A stretch of 42,500 nt of DNA from Prorocentrum cordatum (Eukaryota > Sar > Dinophyceae > Prorocentrales > Prorocentraceae). The notes under the pieces were generated by a model. It saw nothing but the letters and a program-made list of their open reading frames with translations, was not told the DNA's origin and ran no database searches. Positions 9,060 to 19,125 of the stretch are shown piece by piece. The DNA is taken from contig CAUYUJ010011536.1 of NCBI GenBank assembly GCA_963575745.1, forward strand, positions 139,343-181,842. The letters run 5' to 3'. The translations under genes were made by a program, and so were the position numbers. Numbering within the stretch: position 1 is the first letter of the stretch; each line of letters opens with the position of its first letter.

Positions 9060-10213
9060 TCAGCTCCTGATCTCCGTTTCGAAGGCGGCGAAGAGCTGGG
9101 AGAGGTCGCGGGCGCGGGCACCCGCGGCGGCATGGGGCCCGCCAGGCTGCGGCCCGCCGCTTCCGCCGTCGGCGGCATTCCGCTCCACGTCGAAACCGTC
9201 GTCGCCGCCCGCTTCCCGCAGGCCCGAAACGAATCCTGCCGCCCATGGGCCAGGAAACCTGGTGGCTCCGCCAGGGCCAGTAGTGGAGGCGTCCTCGAGC
9301 CTCGGGCCGAGGCCGTACCCATCCAGCCTGGGCTGCATGCGCTCGGCGTCGGCCAGCCTCATCTCGACCGCGACCATGTCGTCAGCCGCCGCCGCGAGGC
9401 CGAGGTGGGCCCGCTCCTCGCCACCGCCTCCGCGGGCTGCGTCGAGTGCGGTACTGTCGACACGGTCCCTGGCCTCCTGGAGGAGCCGCTGGAGCTCGGC
9501 CACTGCGGCCCGCGAGGCTCGGGCCAAGCGCTCCCGACGCCGCACGAAAGGCCGAGCCTGGTCCTCCCCCGCAGCATGCTCCAGCACCTGCTTGTGGGCA
9601 ATGGCCGTCCAGCCCAGCCCCTCTGAGACTTGCGCGGAGGTGTCGACCTTGGTGATGCTGTCGCCCAGCACCTGGCCGACGTGCTCGGGCACGTACGGCT
9701 GTGCCGCCCTGCGAAAGGGCGTTGCGCCGCGGTGCTCGCCTGGGCGCTGCCAGGGCTCTCCAGCTCGTCCGCCAAGACCGGTGCCTCCGTGAACCATAGG
9801 GACTCTTCGGGCGCCATGCCGTGGCGGGTGTTGCCGACCATGGCGCGGCCCATCCCCAGGTCCGCTAGCATCGGCACGAAGGCTGGAGCGTTGATGTTCC
9901 ACTTCAAACCGCCCGTCTTCAGCTGCCGCTCCAGGACCCCGTTCTCCAACCTCGGCCCGTGCTGCGCCGCCTTGGAGCTCCATCGCGTCCGCGACGAGCA
10001 GGCGCGCCCCTGGCACAGGGCTAGGAGGATGCAGCCCACGCGAGCGGCCACGTCGCCGTCGCCGAGGAGCGTTGCAAGGGCCCTCTCGGCCTCAGCGCGC
10101 CGATCGTCGGCGACTTCAGCCTGTTGCTGCAGCTTCGTGACCAGGCGGTCTGCGTCAGCGCGGACGCCATGAGCCCCGCGAGAAACACGGGCGTCGCTCG
10201 TCCCGTACGCCAT
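9060..10213 (-). pseudogene. Minus-strand coding region with one frame break; PAM2-like motif
   Basis: Read on the minus strand from ATG at 10213, the frame begins MAYGTSDARVSRGAHGVRAD and has an amphipathic, coiled-coil-like stretch (LVTKLQQQAEVADDRRAEAE). It then continues to WNINAPAFVP (9872-9901) and GMAPEESLWFTEAPVLADEL. Near 9708-9722 the protein-like reading passes to another minus frame (AQPYVPEHVGQVLGDSITKV, later GLGWTAIAHKQVLEHAAGED) and ends LSQLFAAFETEIRS at TGA 9060-9062. WNINAPAFVP resembles the PAM2 peptide (consensus L-N-x-N-A-x-x-F-x-P), which binds the MLLE domain of poly(A)-binding protein. I infer an RNA-associated protein or an old retroelement ORF1. One indel, a missed intron or decay could explain the frame break. 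I do not recognise the family. Confidence 0.45.
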
Positions 10214-10285
10214 CGAATGCCTTGCGTCCCGCCCGTCGAACTAACGGCTATGGGGCCTGGCATCAGGCATGAGCAAAAACTGGTG

Positions 10286-10640
10286 GTGGTGGTGGTGGTG
10301 AGGAGGAGGAGGGGGAGGAGGAGGAGGAAGAGGAGGAGGAGGAGGAGGAGGAGGAGGAGGAGGAAGAGGAGGAAGAGGAGGAGGAGGGGGAGGAGGAGGA
10401 GAGGAGGAGGAGGAGGAGGAGGAGGAGGAGGAGGAGGAGGAGGAGGGGGATGAGGAGAGGAGGAGCAGGAGCAGGAGCAGGAGCAGGAGGAATTGGGGAG
10501 GAGGAGGTTCTTCAGAAGGAGGAGGAGGAGGAGGAGGAGGAGGAGGAGGAGGAGGAGGAGGAGGAGGAGGAGGAGGAGGAGGAGGAGGAGGATAGGAGGA
10601 TAGGAGGAGTGGAGAGGAGAGAGGAGAGAGGAGAGGAGAA
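10286..10640. repeat. (GAG)n / (GGA)n purine tract
   Basis: An imperfect GAG/GGA tract with a long perfect block at 10518-10591, ending in GAGAGGAGAGAGG. On the minus strand this is a pyrimidine tract lying directly upstream of the 9060-10213 coding region, where it could help define a splice acceptor. Confidence 0.95.
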
Positions 10641-10739
10641 ATGAGGAGGGGAGAATGGATAAAAAAGAGTGCTGCCTTCGGAGGAGTCTCGCGTTCTCCC
10701 GAGTTGGTCCTCTTGCAGCCGATCCAACTTGCAACTTTC

Positions 10740-10865
10740 GTGGGTCCGCGCGGATTTCTCGGATCGGCGCTGGACCTCCCTGGCGCGCAGAAAGCGCGCC
10801 AGGAGCGACGCCAGAGGCGCTGCCAAGCGGGTCCAGCGCCGATCCGAGAAATCCGCGCGGGCCAC
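10740..10865. mobile_element. GC-rich fold-back (MITE-like) element, copy B
   Basis: The arms are perfect inverted repeats over 31 bp: CCGCGCGGATTTCTCGGATC onward at about 10746-10776, against its exact complement at about 10830-10860. A second perfect hairpin sits inside (CTGGCGCGC / GCGCGCCAG around AGAAA). Arms and centre match copy A at 3905-4042. The exactness of the arms suggests that this copy is recent or is maintained as a structure. Confidence 0.75.
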
Positions 10866-12070
10866 CTCTTAGCGCTGAGGTTTTTGCAGGGGCTTTCCGT
10901 CAGGGGCTCGTCCCCCCGATGCCCGCGGCCTCCCCGGGTCTCCTTCCAGAGGCACGCCGGCCCGAGCGCGCCTAGTCGAGCTGCGCGCCAATCGAGCCAA
11001 CGGAAGCCCTGCCGTGGGGTGCCCTGTCGGCAGGAGTCCGCGCGGATCTCGGAAAGCCCATGTTGATGCAGTATTTCTCCTGCCTCTCTCCGGTCGCCCC
11101 CCCTTCTGCCCCTTTCCCCCTCCGCGCCAGCGTCTCCGCTTCGCCTGGGAGGAGCGGGCGGGAACGGTCCGGCGGTAGGTCTGCTTGCCGACTCCCTCTG
11201 CTTCGGCTACGCTGGTGGCAGCATTCCTCCGCGTCATCGCCATTCAGGTCGTGGTGCAGGATAAAGCAAGAGCCCCGCTGCCACGTGGACTCCTGGTCAC
11301 AACTCGGGCCTCCGGCGGCCATCGGGGGCGATGCCCAGACACCCCTGGACAGCTCTCGGCGCGGCGCAGCTCCTGGAGAGCGTCCCGAGTGTGGAAGAAG
11401 GCCGCCGAGAACGGGCGAGGGCGCCCGAGAACCTGGAACCCGGAACCCCGATCATCGCAACACCGCGCCACCCTATCGCCCTTGAGGTCGTGGTACATGC
11501 TTCCGGTCATGAGCTCTGGCTTAGCGCGCGGTCGGGCCTCCGGCTCTGGCCCACGCCGCGCTTCGGCGCGACACGCCCTCCACGCCAACGTCCCGAGAGC
11601 TTCCCGGCCTCCCGCCCCGCGGAGTGGAGGGGCACGCTATCCGCTCACGTGGCACGGCGTGTCGCCAGGGCCGCTGCGGCGACGCGCGATCCAAAAGCTG
11701 TGGACCGCTCAACCGTTGACCGCACAGCCGTTGATGCAACTCCAAACTCTTACTTGGGGACCACTCTCCGGCCGGGGGCGTTGCTTAGGGGGGGATGCGC
11801 CATTCCATCGCCCGGGGGGGTTGGAATGCCGCCCCTGCGCGGATCGCTCCCGCCAAAGTGCCCCCGAAAAGGCGAGCTTAGGCGGGGGCTTCTCTCGTAG
11901 GCAGGTCCTGCATCGCCCGGGGGGTGTGTTGCCTCCGCCCATCACGTCCCGAGGACGACGCGGAGGAGCCGAGCGGCGGCGCAGCAGAGGAGAAGGCGCC
12001 CACGGGCGCGGGCGCGAGGGCGCGCCGTTGTGTTGCCTCTCGTCAGGAGTCAGGGGGCGCGTGGGGGAGG
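10866..12070. other. No recognised gene; one short internal duplication
   Basis: GC-rich DNA, open in many frames. The only structure seen is a pair of related ~48-bp segments, about 11218-11266 and 11457-11505, both containing AGGTCGTGGT. On the minus strand they read HHDLNGDDAEECCHQR and YHDLKGDRVARCCDDR. That suggests an old duplication of something protein-like, but no gene can be assembled. Confidence 0.35.
11030..11058. repeat. Partial fold-back arm (solo end)
   Basis: GGAGTCCGCGCGGATCTCGG matches the arm of copies A and B, without a partner arm nearby. Confidence 0.45.
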
Positions 12071-12074
12071 GGGT

Positions 12075-12280
12075 CCTCCTCTTCCGTCTCTCTCCTCCTT
12101 TCTCCTCTATCCTCCTCCTGCACCCTTCTTCCTCCTCCTCCTCCGTCCTTTTCCTCCTTGTCCTCCTCCTCCTCCTCCTCCTTCTCCTCCTCCTCCTCCT
12201 CCTCCTCCTCCCCCTTCTTCCATCGTCTTGTCTCTTCCTTCATACTGCCTCCTTCTCCTCCTCCTCCTCCTCCTCCCCAT
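12075..12280. repeat. (CCT)n pyrimidine tract
   Basis: Imperfect CTC/CCT triplets with short interruptions. Confidence 0.9.
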
Positions 12281-12404
12281 CTCGTAATGGTAATTAGGTG
12301 GGCGTGGCCGCTCTTGGCCTGCCCGCAAGGCCTCGTCACGATGCGATGCTAGGGCCCTGGCGGTAGCAGAGTAACCGTGGATCCAAGCTACGTGCGCTTC
12401 TCCT

Positions 12405-12570
12405 TCTCATCTCTTCTTGTCCTCCTCCTCTCCTCCCTTCTCCTCCTCCTTATCCTCATACATATCCTCATCCTCATCTTTCTCATTATCATCCTCATCA
12501 TCATCACCATCAGCAGTATCATTGTGATCACCATCATCACCATCACTATCACCATCACCATCACCATCAC

Positions 12571-12630
<60 letters not shown>

Positions 12631-12993
12631 CATCATCATCACCATCAGCATCATTATCATCAATACCATCATCAGCATCAGCATCATCATACTCATATTC
12701 ATCAGCATCATCATCATACTCATATTCATCAGCAGCAGCATCCGCATCATCATTACCAGCATCACCACCATCATCGTCATCGTCATCATCAGCATCACCA
12801 TCACCGTCATCAACATGATCACCATCATCATCAGTATCATCATCATCGTTGTCGTCGTCAGCATCATCATCATCAGCATCATCATCAACGTCACCATCAT
12901 CGTCCTTATCATCACAATCAACATCGCCGTCATCAGCATCATCATTACCGTCATCATGATCATCATCATCATCACCATCATCATCATCACCAC

Positions 12994-13047
<54 letters not shown>

Positions 13048-13060
13048 TGTCATTATCAGT
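12405..13060. repeat. (ATC)n / (CAT)n tract
   Basis: About 570 bp of ATC triplets with CACC, CAGC and ACGT variants, preceded by CTC triplets. It is the opposite-strand equivalent of the GAT tracts at 7355-8125 and 15225-15830, so these could pair as very long inverted repeats. Poly-Ile and poly-Met ORFs are artefacts. Confidence 0.95.
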
Positions 13061-13114
13061 ATCTCACATCACCATCAGCAACATCAGTCTCCTCCTCCTC
13101 ATCATCATCATGAT

Positions 13115-13188
13115 CATCCGCATCCGCACCCGCACCCGCATCCGCATCCGCATCCGCATTTGCATCTGCATCCGCATCCGCATTTTCC
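13115..13188. repeat. (CCGCAT/CCGCAC)n hexamer repeat
   Basis: About 12 tandem copies of CATCCG or CACCCG hexamers. Confidence 0.9.
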
Positions 13189-13309
13189 TTCTTCTTTTCT
13201 TCCTCTTCCTCCTCTAGCTCTCTCCTTCATTCCTTGTCCTAATACATACCTCCTCCTCGTCGGCCCCTTGTCGTGTCGGTAAGGCTGGCTGGGCGTGTCG
13301 CCTGGCGAT

Positions 13310-13935
13310 CTTGAAACTTGAAAACTGCAACAGCTTCAAGGATGGAGTGTGGGATGTATTCAGCGAGTAGCTCTCGCCTTAGCGCTGCGCAAATGTCCTC
13401 TTAACCACTTGCGACAGCTTCAGGGATGTAGACAGGGATCGTTTTCAAACTGGAGTCCTCGCGTTTGCGCCGCGCAAATGTGTCTCAAGAGTCTGCAGCA
13501 GCTTCAGGGAAGGTTGGGGTCGTTTTCGCACTAGACCTCTCGCCCGATCGCCGCACACATTCGTCTTAGCGGCTCGCAGCTGCTTCAAGGAAGGAGGACG
13601 GTTCCTTTTCAGAATTCGGCTCTCGCTTCATCACCGCGCACCTTTGTTGTACAGCAGTGAAGCAGTTTCAAGGATGGGAGGTCTGCTCCCTGTGAAAGTT
13701 GGGCTCTCGCCGTAGCGCCGCGCACGCTCGTTTTGAAGAGTTGGCAATGGCTAGAGGGACGGCGGGCGGTTCCTTTTCCAGGAGGAGCCTTCGCCTGGGT
13801 CTCCCCTTGACTTTCGGGGTCAGGAACCGCAGCGGCTGGAGCAGCTGCACGGATGGAGGGCGGCCCCTTTTCAAAAGGGGGCTCTCGCTTGAGAGCTCCA
13901 TCCTCGCTCGTGACCATACTCGGAGGCCTGTGCAA
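13310..13935 (+). repeat. ~84-bp tandem repeat array, plus orientation
   Basis: Diverged units with conserved words in fixed order: AGCTTCAAGGATGGAGGGCG, then TTTTCAAA, GGCTCTCGCCTTAGCGCCGCGCA and a TTCGTTTTA-like segment (given here in parts). The CTCTCGCC word falls near 13371, 13455, 13537, 13620 and 13704, a period of 82-85 bp, with more diverged units to about 13935. The same family occurs in reverse orientation at 19780-20012. No gene is involved. Confidence 0.8.
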
Positions 13936-14895
13936 GAGATTCGCAGCTGGGGCGGTCCTGACTCAAAATGGGGATCTCGCGAATCTCCAAGTGGAGCTGC
14001 AGGATCGTACCCCCGCGCGTTTGGTATAGCTCGCAGGACGGGGCCCCTGCCTGAATGGCCGGCCCATGGGGTGCTGCGCGTCTTTCCAAGGGGGCGCCTC
14101 TTGAAGTGGAGGGGCAGACTTGAAGGGTCTTGGGAGGATGGGGCTCCGGACGGGGTTGTCTTGCAGCATTGTTGATGCATCTTCGGTTTATTCTGGTCTC
14201 TCCTCCTCGTCTCGTCCCCTTTCTCCTCCTGGTCATCCACCCCCGTCGCCGACTCGTGAGTGGCGTCATTGGCTGGACGTACTCATATGGCAGGGAGCGT
14301 TATAGGCACGCATCGTACACGTATCATCATTTCGCGGGGGCGACATCGCCGGCGGGGCGCGCGATGAACGCACATATTTGGTCGCTGTGTACCTATACAT
14401 CACGACTTCTAGACGCTGTCACGTGCCCACTCACGTGCAGCGGTGCACGGGCATCTTGCATGGTGCGTGTCGGGCAACTGTTCCTTGTCTCCTCTTCCGA
14501 GCTCTCTCCCCGAGAGCCGTGCACGAAAAGCACTGCGCTCGCTGAGCCGACGACCAAACAGGCGCCTCTGGACCAGACCCAAACAACGGATGCTTTTGGG
14601 CAGACGTGGAGGGGTGGCATTCCAGGGCCCACTGGTGCCGGTATTCTCCCTCTCTCTCTCTCTCTTTCTCACGGAGATTTGCAGCCCAAGGCCTTGCGTT
14701 GGCTCATCGTTGGGCTGGCCGAGGCGGTTCCCTGGTGGCAAGGCGTGCGACCTGCTGCTGCATCGTTTTCTTGTGGAAAGAACTTCATTCCAGAAGCCCC
14801 TTGGGGGACGGCTTTCTTTCAGCAGATTTCTCGTCCAAGTTTTTTCTCTTTGTTTCAAACGCTCAAGCCGCTCAGGTCTACATCGCACCTGTAGT
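13936..14895. other. No recognised gene
   Basis: The first 200 bp carry fading words of the 84-bp repeat (CAAAATGGGGATCTCGCG). The rest has overlapping ORFs on both strands without recognisable domains, and a short (CT)n at 14650-14670. I see nothing to annotate as a gene. Confidence 0.35.
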
Positions 14896-14897
14896 CG

Positions 14898-15705
14898 GAT
14901 GGGGAGGAGGAGCAGGAGGAGGAGGAGGAGGAGGTGGAGGAGGAGGAGGAGGAGGGTGAGCAGGATGATCTTGAGGATCAGGACGAGGAGGATCGGGCGG
15001 AGGAGGATGACGAGGATGAGGATGATCAGAAGGAGGAGGAGGAGGAGGAGGAGGAGGAGGAGGAGGAGGAGGAGGAAGAGGAAGAGGAAGAGGAGGAGGA
15101 GGAGGAGAAGGATGAGGAAGAGGAGGAGGAGGAGGAGGAGGAGGAGGAGGAGGAGGAGGATGAGGAGGAGGAGAGGGGAGGATAACGGGGACTGAGGGGG
15201 GTATGAGAAGGATGAGGAAGATAAGGATATTGATGTTTATGATGCTGCTGCTGCTGATGCTGCTGCTGATGATGCCGAGGATGATTATGATTATGATGAT
15301 GCTGATAATGATACTGATGATGCTGATGCTGATGCTGCTTATGATGATGCTGCTGATGCGGATGATGCTGATGATGATGACGACGATGCTGATGACGATT
15401 ATGATGATGATGATGATGATGATTGTGCTGATGAATGATGCTGATTCTGATGATGAAGATGATGCTGATGATGATACAGTTGAGGATGCTGATGATGCTG
15501 ATTCCGATGATGATGCTGCTGCTGATGATGCTGATGATGTTGATGATGATGGTGGTGGTGGTAGTGGTGATGCTGATGCTGATGATGCTGCTGATGACGA
15601 TGATGGTGCTGGTGATGATGATGCGCTGCGGCTGCTGCTGATGATGGTGATGGTGATGGTGATGATGATGCTGCTGCTGATGATGATGCTGATGATGATG
15701 ATGAC

Positions 15706-15794
<89 letters not shown>

Positions 15795-16005
15795 GGATGA
15801 TGATGATGATGATCATGATGATGATGGGGAGGAGGAGGAGGCCGATGAGGATGGGGAGGAGGACGAGGAGGAGGAGGAGGAGGAGGAGGAGGAGGAGGAG
15901 GAGGAGGAGGAGGAGGAGGAGGAGGAGGAGGAGGAGGAGAGGATGAGGAGGAAGAAGAGGAGGAAGAAGAGGAGGAGGAGGAGGACGAGGAGGAGGAGGT
16001 CCCTT
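14898..16005. repeat. Compound GAG - GAT - GAG microsatellite, about 1.1 kb
   Basis: GAG triplets at 14898-15180, GAT/GCTGAT triplets at about 15225-15830 (perfect GAT near 15700-15790), then GAG again at 15826-16005. Its organisation is like that of 7163-8125. The 587-residue minus ORF across it is low complexity. Confidence 0.95.
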
Positions 16006-16319
16006 CCTCCCGCTTGTGTTGCTGAGGCTGCGCACGCGCGCAATTCTCTTTCCGTCCTCCAAGTCTAGGGCCACTCCTGCGTGCAGCCTGGGGGGGGGAG
16101 GCGGGGCGAGAGGAACCCGCCAAAGGTCGAGGAGGTTGCGGCTTGACCGAAGACGTCGGCCACGTCGCGCGGAGTACGGGGCGGGCTGAGTCGACCGCCG
16201 CATGGCGCAGGTGAGACTGTCACTGGGCCGTGCGGCCTTGGCCCGGTTCCGACTGCAGCCCCTGCCAAGGGAGGGGGATGGGCGGGATTCGGCGGCGCGC
16301 CCAGGGGGGAAGGCAGAGG
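16006..16319. other. No recognised gene
   Basis: GC-rich sequence. It contains TAGGGCCACTCCTGCGTGCA at 16067-16086, a word shared with 6934-6956 and 42394-42416. Confidence 0.4.
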
Positions 16320-16402
16320 GAGCGGGCCTTCTCAGAGGGCTTCTCAGAAGGCCAGAAGGCTTCTGCGAAGCCCCGCCGCTTTCTGAGAAGGCCTGTCCCC
16401 TC
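16320..16402. repeat. CTTCTCAGAAGG palindrome cluster 2
   Basis: GGGCCTTCTCAGAGGG, GGCTTCTCAGAAGGCC and CTTTCTGAGAAGGCC follow a G-rich run, as in cluster 1 at 4756-4895. Confidence 0.6.
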
Positions 16403-16411
16403 TCACCCTCC

Positions 16412-16540
16412 CGTATGGTCTCCCGAGTGGTCTCCTGTACAGTCTCCCATGTGGTCTCCAGTATCGTCTCTAGTATCGTCTCCCGTCTCCGGTATGGCCT
16501 CCCGTATGGCCTCTTGTATGCTCTCCCGTATGTGCACAGC
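16412..16540. repeat. ~10-bp tandem repeat, unit GTATGGTCTCCC-like
   Basis: About 12 imperfect copies of a GTATSGTCTC(CC) unit. Both strands stay open through it; the minus strand reads ETILETILETTWETVQETTR, a by-product of the repeat. Confidence 0.8.
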
Positions 16541-16690
16541 GCAGTGCAAGGCCACATTCTCGCTTCGCTTGTGCTGTGGAGGGTCTTCCGTCGCGAGGGT
16601 GTCCTGCCTTCTCTTTTGATGCCAGCGGGGTCTGCGGACATCGGCTCGAACGCGGCCCCCCCAGGCTATCTTGCGCGAAGGCCCACCAGC

Positions 16691-16860
16691 GTTAAGTCGG
16701 GCATGTCCCTCTACAAGAGGAATATTCAAGAATAGTAAAATAATGATCTGGGGATGATTGTGGTTTGTGCTCTTTGGATGAGGTTTGAGCACTTTTTTAA
16801 ATATTTGTTCTAACATTTTCCTTCCAAAATCCGCCTGTAGGAGGACATGCCCGACCTAAC
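16691..16860. mobile_element. TIR element (MITE-like), copy 1, 170 bp, with 6-bp target duplication
   Basis: The terminal inverted repeats start GTTAAGTCGGGCATGTCC on the left. The right end is the complement of GTTAGGTCGGGCATGTCC, and similarity extends about 30 bp inwards through CTACA/TGTAG. ACCAGC lies immediately before (16685-16690) and immediately after (16861-16866), a textbook target-site duplication. The interior is AT-rich and non-coding and is related to copies 2 and 3 (TTCAA-A-AG---- and TCTGGGGA words). A non-autonomous DNA transposon is the simplest reading; no transposase is in the window. Confidence 0.8.
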
Positions 16861-16969
16861 ACCAGCCTTGGCGTGGGCCATGCGATGCTTCTCGGGCATG
16901 CCTGGTGTTCAGGGGCTCGCCGCCGAGTCAGGGCGTGTATCGGCGGCGAGCGAGGGGGGGAAATGAGAA

Positions 16970-17022
16970 GGAGAAGGCCCTCTCAGAAGGCGGCGCGACT
17001 CTCAGAAGCCCTCGCGCCTTCG

Positions 17023-17105
<83 letters not shown>

Positions 17106-17200
17106 CTATCTTCGGGGACGGCCCCAAAAAACTTCTCATAAGGCCGGGGGATTTCCGAACTTTATGAGAAGGTCTTCTCCCCAGACCCCCGACGCCATGA
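16970..17200. repeat. CTTCTCAGAAGG palindrome cluster 3 flanking an 80-T run
   Basis: GGCCCTCTCAGAAGGCGG and ACTCTCAGAAGCC precede a poly-T run. AACTTCTCATAAGGCC and CTTTATGAGAAGG, an inverted pair, follow it. The context matches clusters 1 and 2. Confidence 0.55.
17026..17105. repeat. Poly-T run (80 T)
   Basis: An uninterrupted run of T, embedded in palindrome cluster 3. Confidence 0.95.
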
Positions 17201-17225
17201 CTTTTTCACAACGCCGACCCTCAGA

Positions 17226-17392
17226 GTTCAAGTCGGGCCTGTCCCTCTACAGGAGGAATATTCAAAAATAGTCAAACGATAGTCTGGGGACTATTTTTGT
17301 AGTAGTATTTTTTCAACCATTTGGGAGTATGTTTTTGTATTTTCTATTTCTTCGTCGAAAATCCCCCTGTAGGGGGAAGCGTCCGACTTAAC
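17226..17392. mobile_element. TIR element (MITE-like), copy 2, about 167 bp, with target duplication
   Basis: The left end is GTTCAAGTCGGGCCTGTCCC. The right end is the complement of GTTAAGTCGGACGCTTCC. TCAGA before (17221-17225) and after (17393-17397) forms a target duplication of 5, or 6 depending on where the first G is placed. The interior shares GAGGAATATTCAA-AATAGT and AGTCTGGGGA with copy 1. Confidence 0.75.
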
Positions 17393-17399
17393 TCAGAGT

Positions 17400-17910
17400 T
17401 CTCGACCCGTTCCCCCGCACCGGTTCTTCCTCCCGGGTCGTTTTTTCGGACGGCCCCGAGGGCCGGGGAGGGCCTCCGGAGGCCGAGACGACGGAGCACC
17501 CCACGCCTCGCAGTTCTGTCGTTGCCCGAGGGGGCCCGGGTCCCTCCTCCTCCCCCCCCCGGGCCCCCTCGGGCAGGGACAAAACTGACCTTGCCCCCGA
17601 GGAGGAAGGACCTCCCCCTGCAGCTCCTCCCCCCCCCAGCGGGCCTACCCTGGCAGCAGGAGCTCCTGCGGCCAGGGCGGGCTCCGGGGGCGGGGGGTGG
17701 GGGGGGCGGCATCGGGCCCCGGGTCGCCCGCGGGTCGCCGAGCGGGGGGCCGGCGGCCTGCCCCGTCCCGGGAGCGTGCGGATTCTCTGCCGGGGGCCCG
17801 TCGTCCGCGCCCCTTGCGTCTGCACGTCCCGGCCATCCCGTGTTCCGCTGCTGTCTTTGGCTCGTGTGGGCACTGCGCGGGCCTGGCGAAAACCTGGGAG
17901 GTCCCTTCCC
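17400..17910. other. GC-rich spacer between TIR elements, no recognised gene
   Basis: Open on both strands with C-run and G-run interruptions. A short inverted arrangement of GAGGGGGCCCGGGTCC and GGGCCCCCTCGGGCAGG (about 17528-17575) was noted. No protein is recognised. Confidence 0.35.
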
Positions 17911-17911
17911 T

Positions 17912-18069
17912 TCCAGTGTGTGTCCCCCTACAGGGGGGATGCTCAAGAGCAGTTCGAACACAGTCTGGGGACGACATTCTGTGCTCTCTGGGCTATTTTC
18001 GATTGCTTTTTGTATATTCGTATTTTTCCTTCCAAGCTCCGCCCGTAGGAGGACATGCCCGACTTAAGC
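17912..18069. mobile_element. TIR element (MITE-like), copy 3, left end degraded
   Basis: The right end is the complement of CTTAAGTCGGGCATGTCC, and the inner right TIR (CCGTAGGAGGAC) is intact. The left end retains only TGTCCCCCTACAGGGGGGA. The interior shares GCTCAAGAGCAGT and AGTCTGGGGACGACA with copies 1 and 2. No target duplication could be seen, as expected for an older copy. Confidence 0.65.
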
Positions 18070-18440
18070 CTGTCGCCAATCTATCGGCGATGTGTCGCTG
18101 ATTCCAGATCGCGGTTCCCCCCGTCGCCCGCCTCGAGCCGGTCTCCACTCCGCGTTACCCGTCAGGAGTGCCGATCGAGCCCGCCCGCCTTTTGTCAGGG
18201 TTAAGTCGCTCTCTTGGGCCGGCCCGCCTTTTGCCAGTTTCCTGGGCCGTCTCGACGTGGATTCGAGAACGACTGGACGCTGATTCGATGTCGCAGCGAA
18301 CTGCATGAGGGGGTATGTCCAGCAGGCAGGCCGCACGGGATTCCCATGCGACGGCACAGAGCCTTAGGTGTAGTGCAGCGGCATACCCGTTTGTAAACGT
18401 GCTTGCATAGTAGCGCCTGGCAAGTGCACGCATTCTTTGT
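18070..18440. other. No recognised gene
   Basis: Mixed composition; short ORFs only. Confidence 0.35.
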
Positions 18441-18761
18441 CCAGATTGCCAAGCTTGGCCTGCTCCCTCCTCTCTTCTCCCGTTCCCTCCACTCCCCCCG
18501 TCCCTTCCTCCCTCTGCGCTCTCCCTCCGCTCCCCTCCGTCCCCCCCTCTTTTTCCTTCCCTGTCCTCTCCTCGCCTCGCCTCCCTCCCTCGCTTCCCTC
18601 TCCCTCCCTCCCTGCTTCCCCCTACCTCTCCTCCCTCCCTCGCGCCCACCCCCGCCCCTCCTCCCTGCTCCTCGCCCCTCGCCCTCCACTGTCCCCGTCG
18701 CCCTCCTCAACTGGCTGCCGCTGCTGCGCCTTCCCCCCTCGCCTGGGCTGCTCCTGCGATA

Positions 18762-18805
<44 letters not shown>

Positions 18806-19125
18806 TGCGACAGCTGCTGCTCCGGCCTGCTCCTCGCTCCTCCTGCTGCGGATCCTCGCTCGCTCCTCCTCGCTCCTTCTTCCTTCCTCCTCCTTCCTCT
18901 CTCCTCCTCCTCCTCCTCCTCCTCCTCCTCCTCCTCCTCCACCTCCTCCTCCTCCTCCTTCATCTCCCTCCTCCCTTCCTCCCTCCCTCCCTTGCTCCCT
19001 CCCTCCCTCCTTCCCTCCCTCCCGCCCTCCCTCCCCTCCCTCGCTCCCTCGCTCCCTCCCTCCCTTGCTCCCTCCCTCCCTCCCCTCTCCCTTTCTCCCT
19101 TCCTCCCTCCTTCCCTCCCCCCTGG
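18441..19125. repeat. Pyrimidine tract with (CTG)n and (CTC)n
   Basis: Imperfect C/T-rich DNA, with perfect (CTG)n at about 18761-18802, (CTC)n at 18903-18957 and a (CCCT/CCTT)n-like region at 18965-19120. All long ORFs are low-complexity. Confidence 0.9.

Noticed and set aside
16412-16540. Minus-strand ETILETILETTWETV repeat protein
   Set aside because: The period follows the ~10-bp DNA repeat and is not frame-preserving by selection.
17026-17105. Poly(A) tail of a retroposed gene on the minus strand
   Set aside because: No processed coding sequence or target duplication was found next to the 80-T run; it sits inside palindrome cluster 3.
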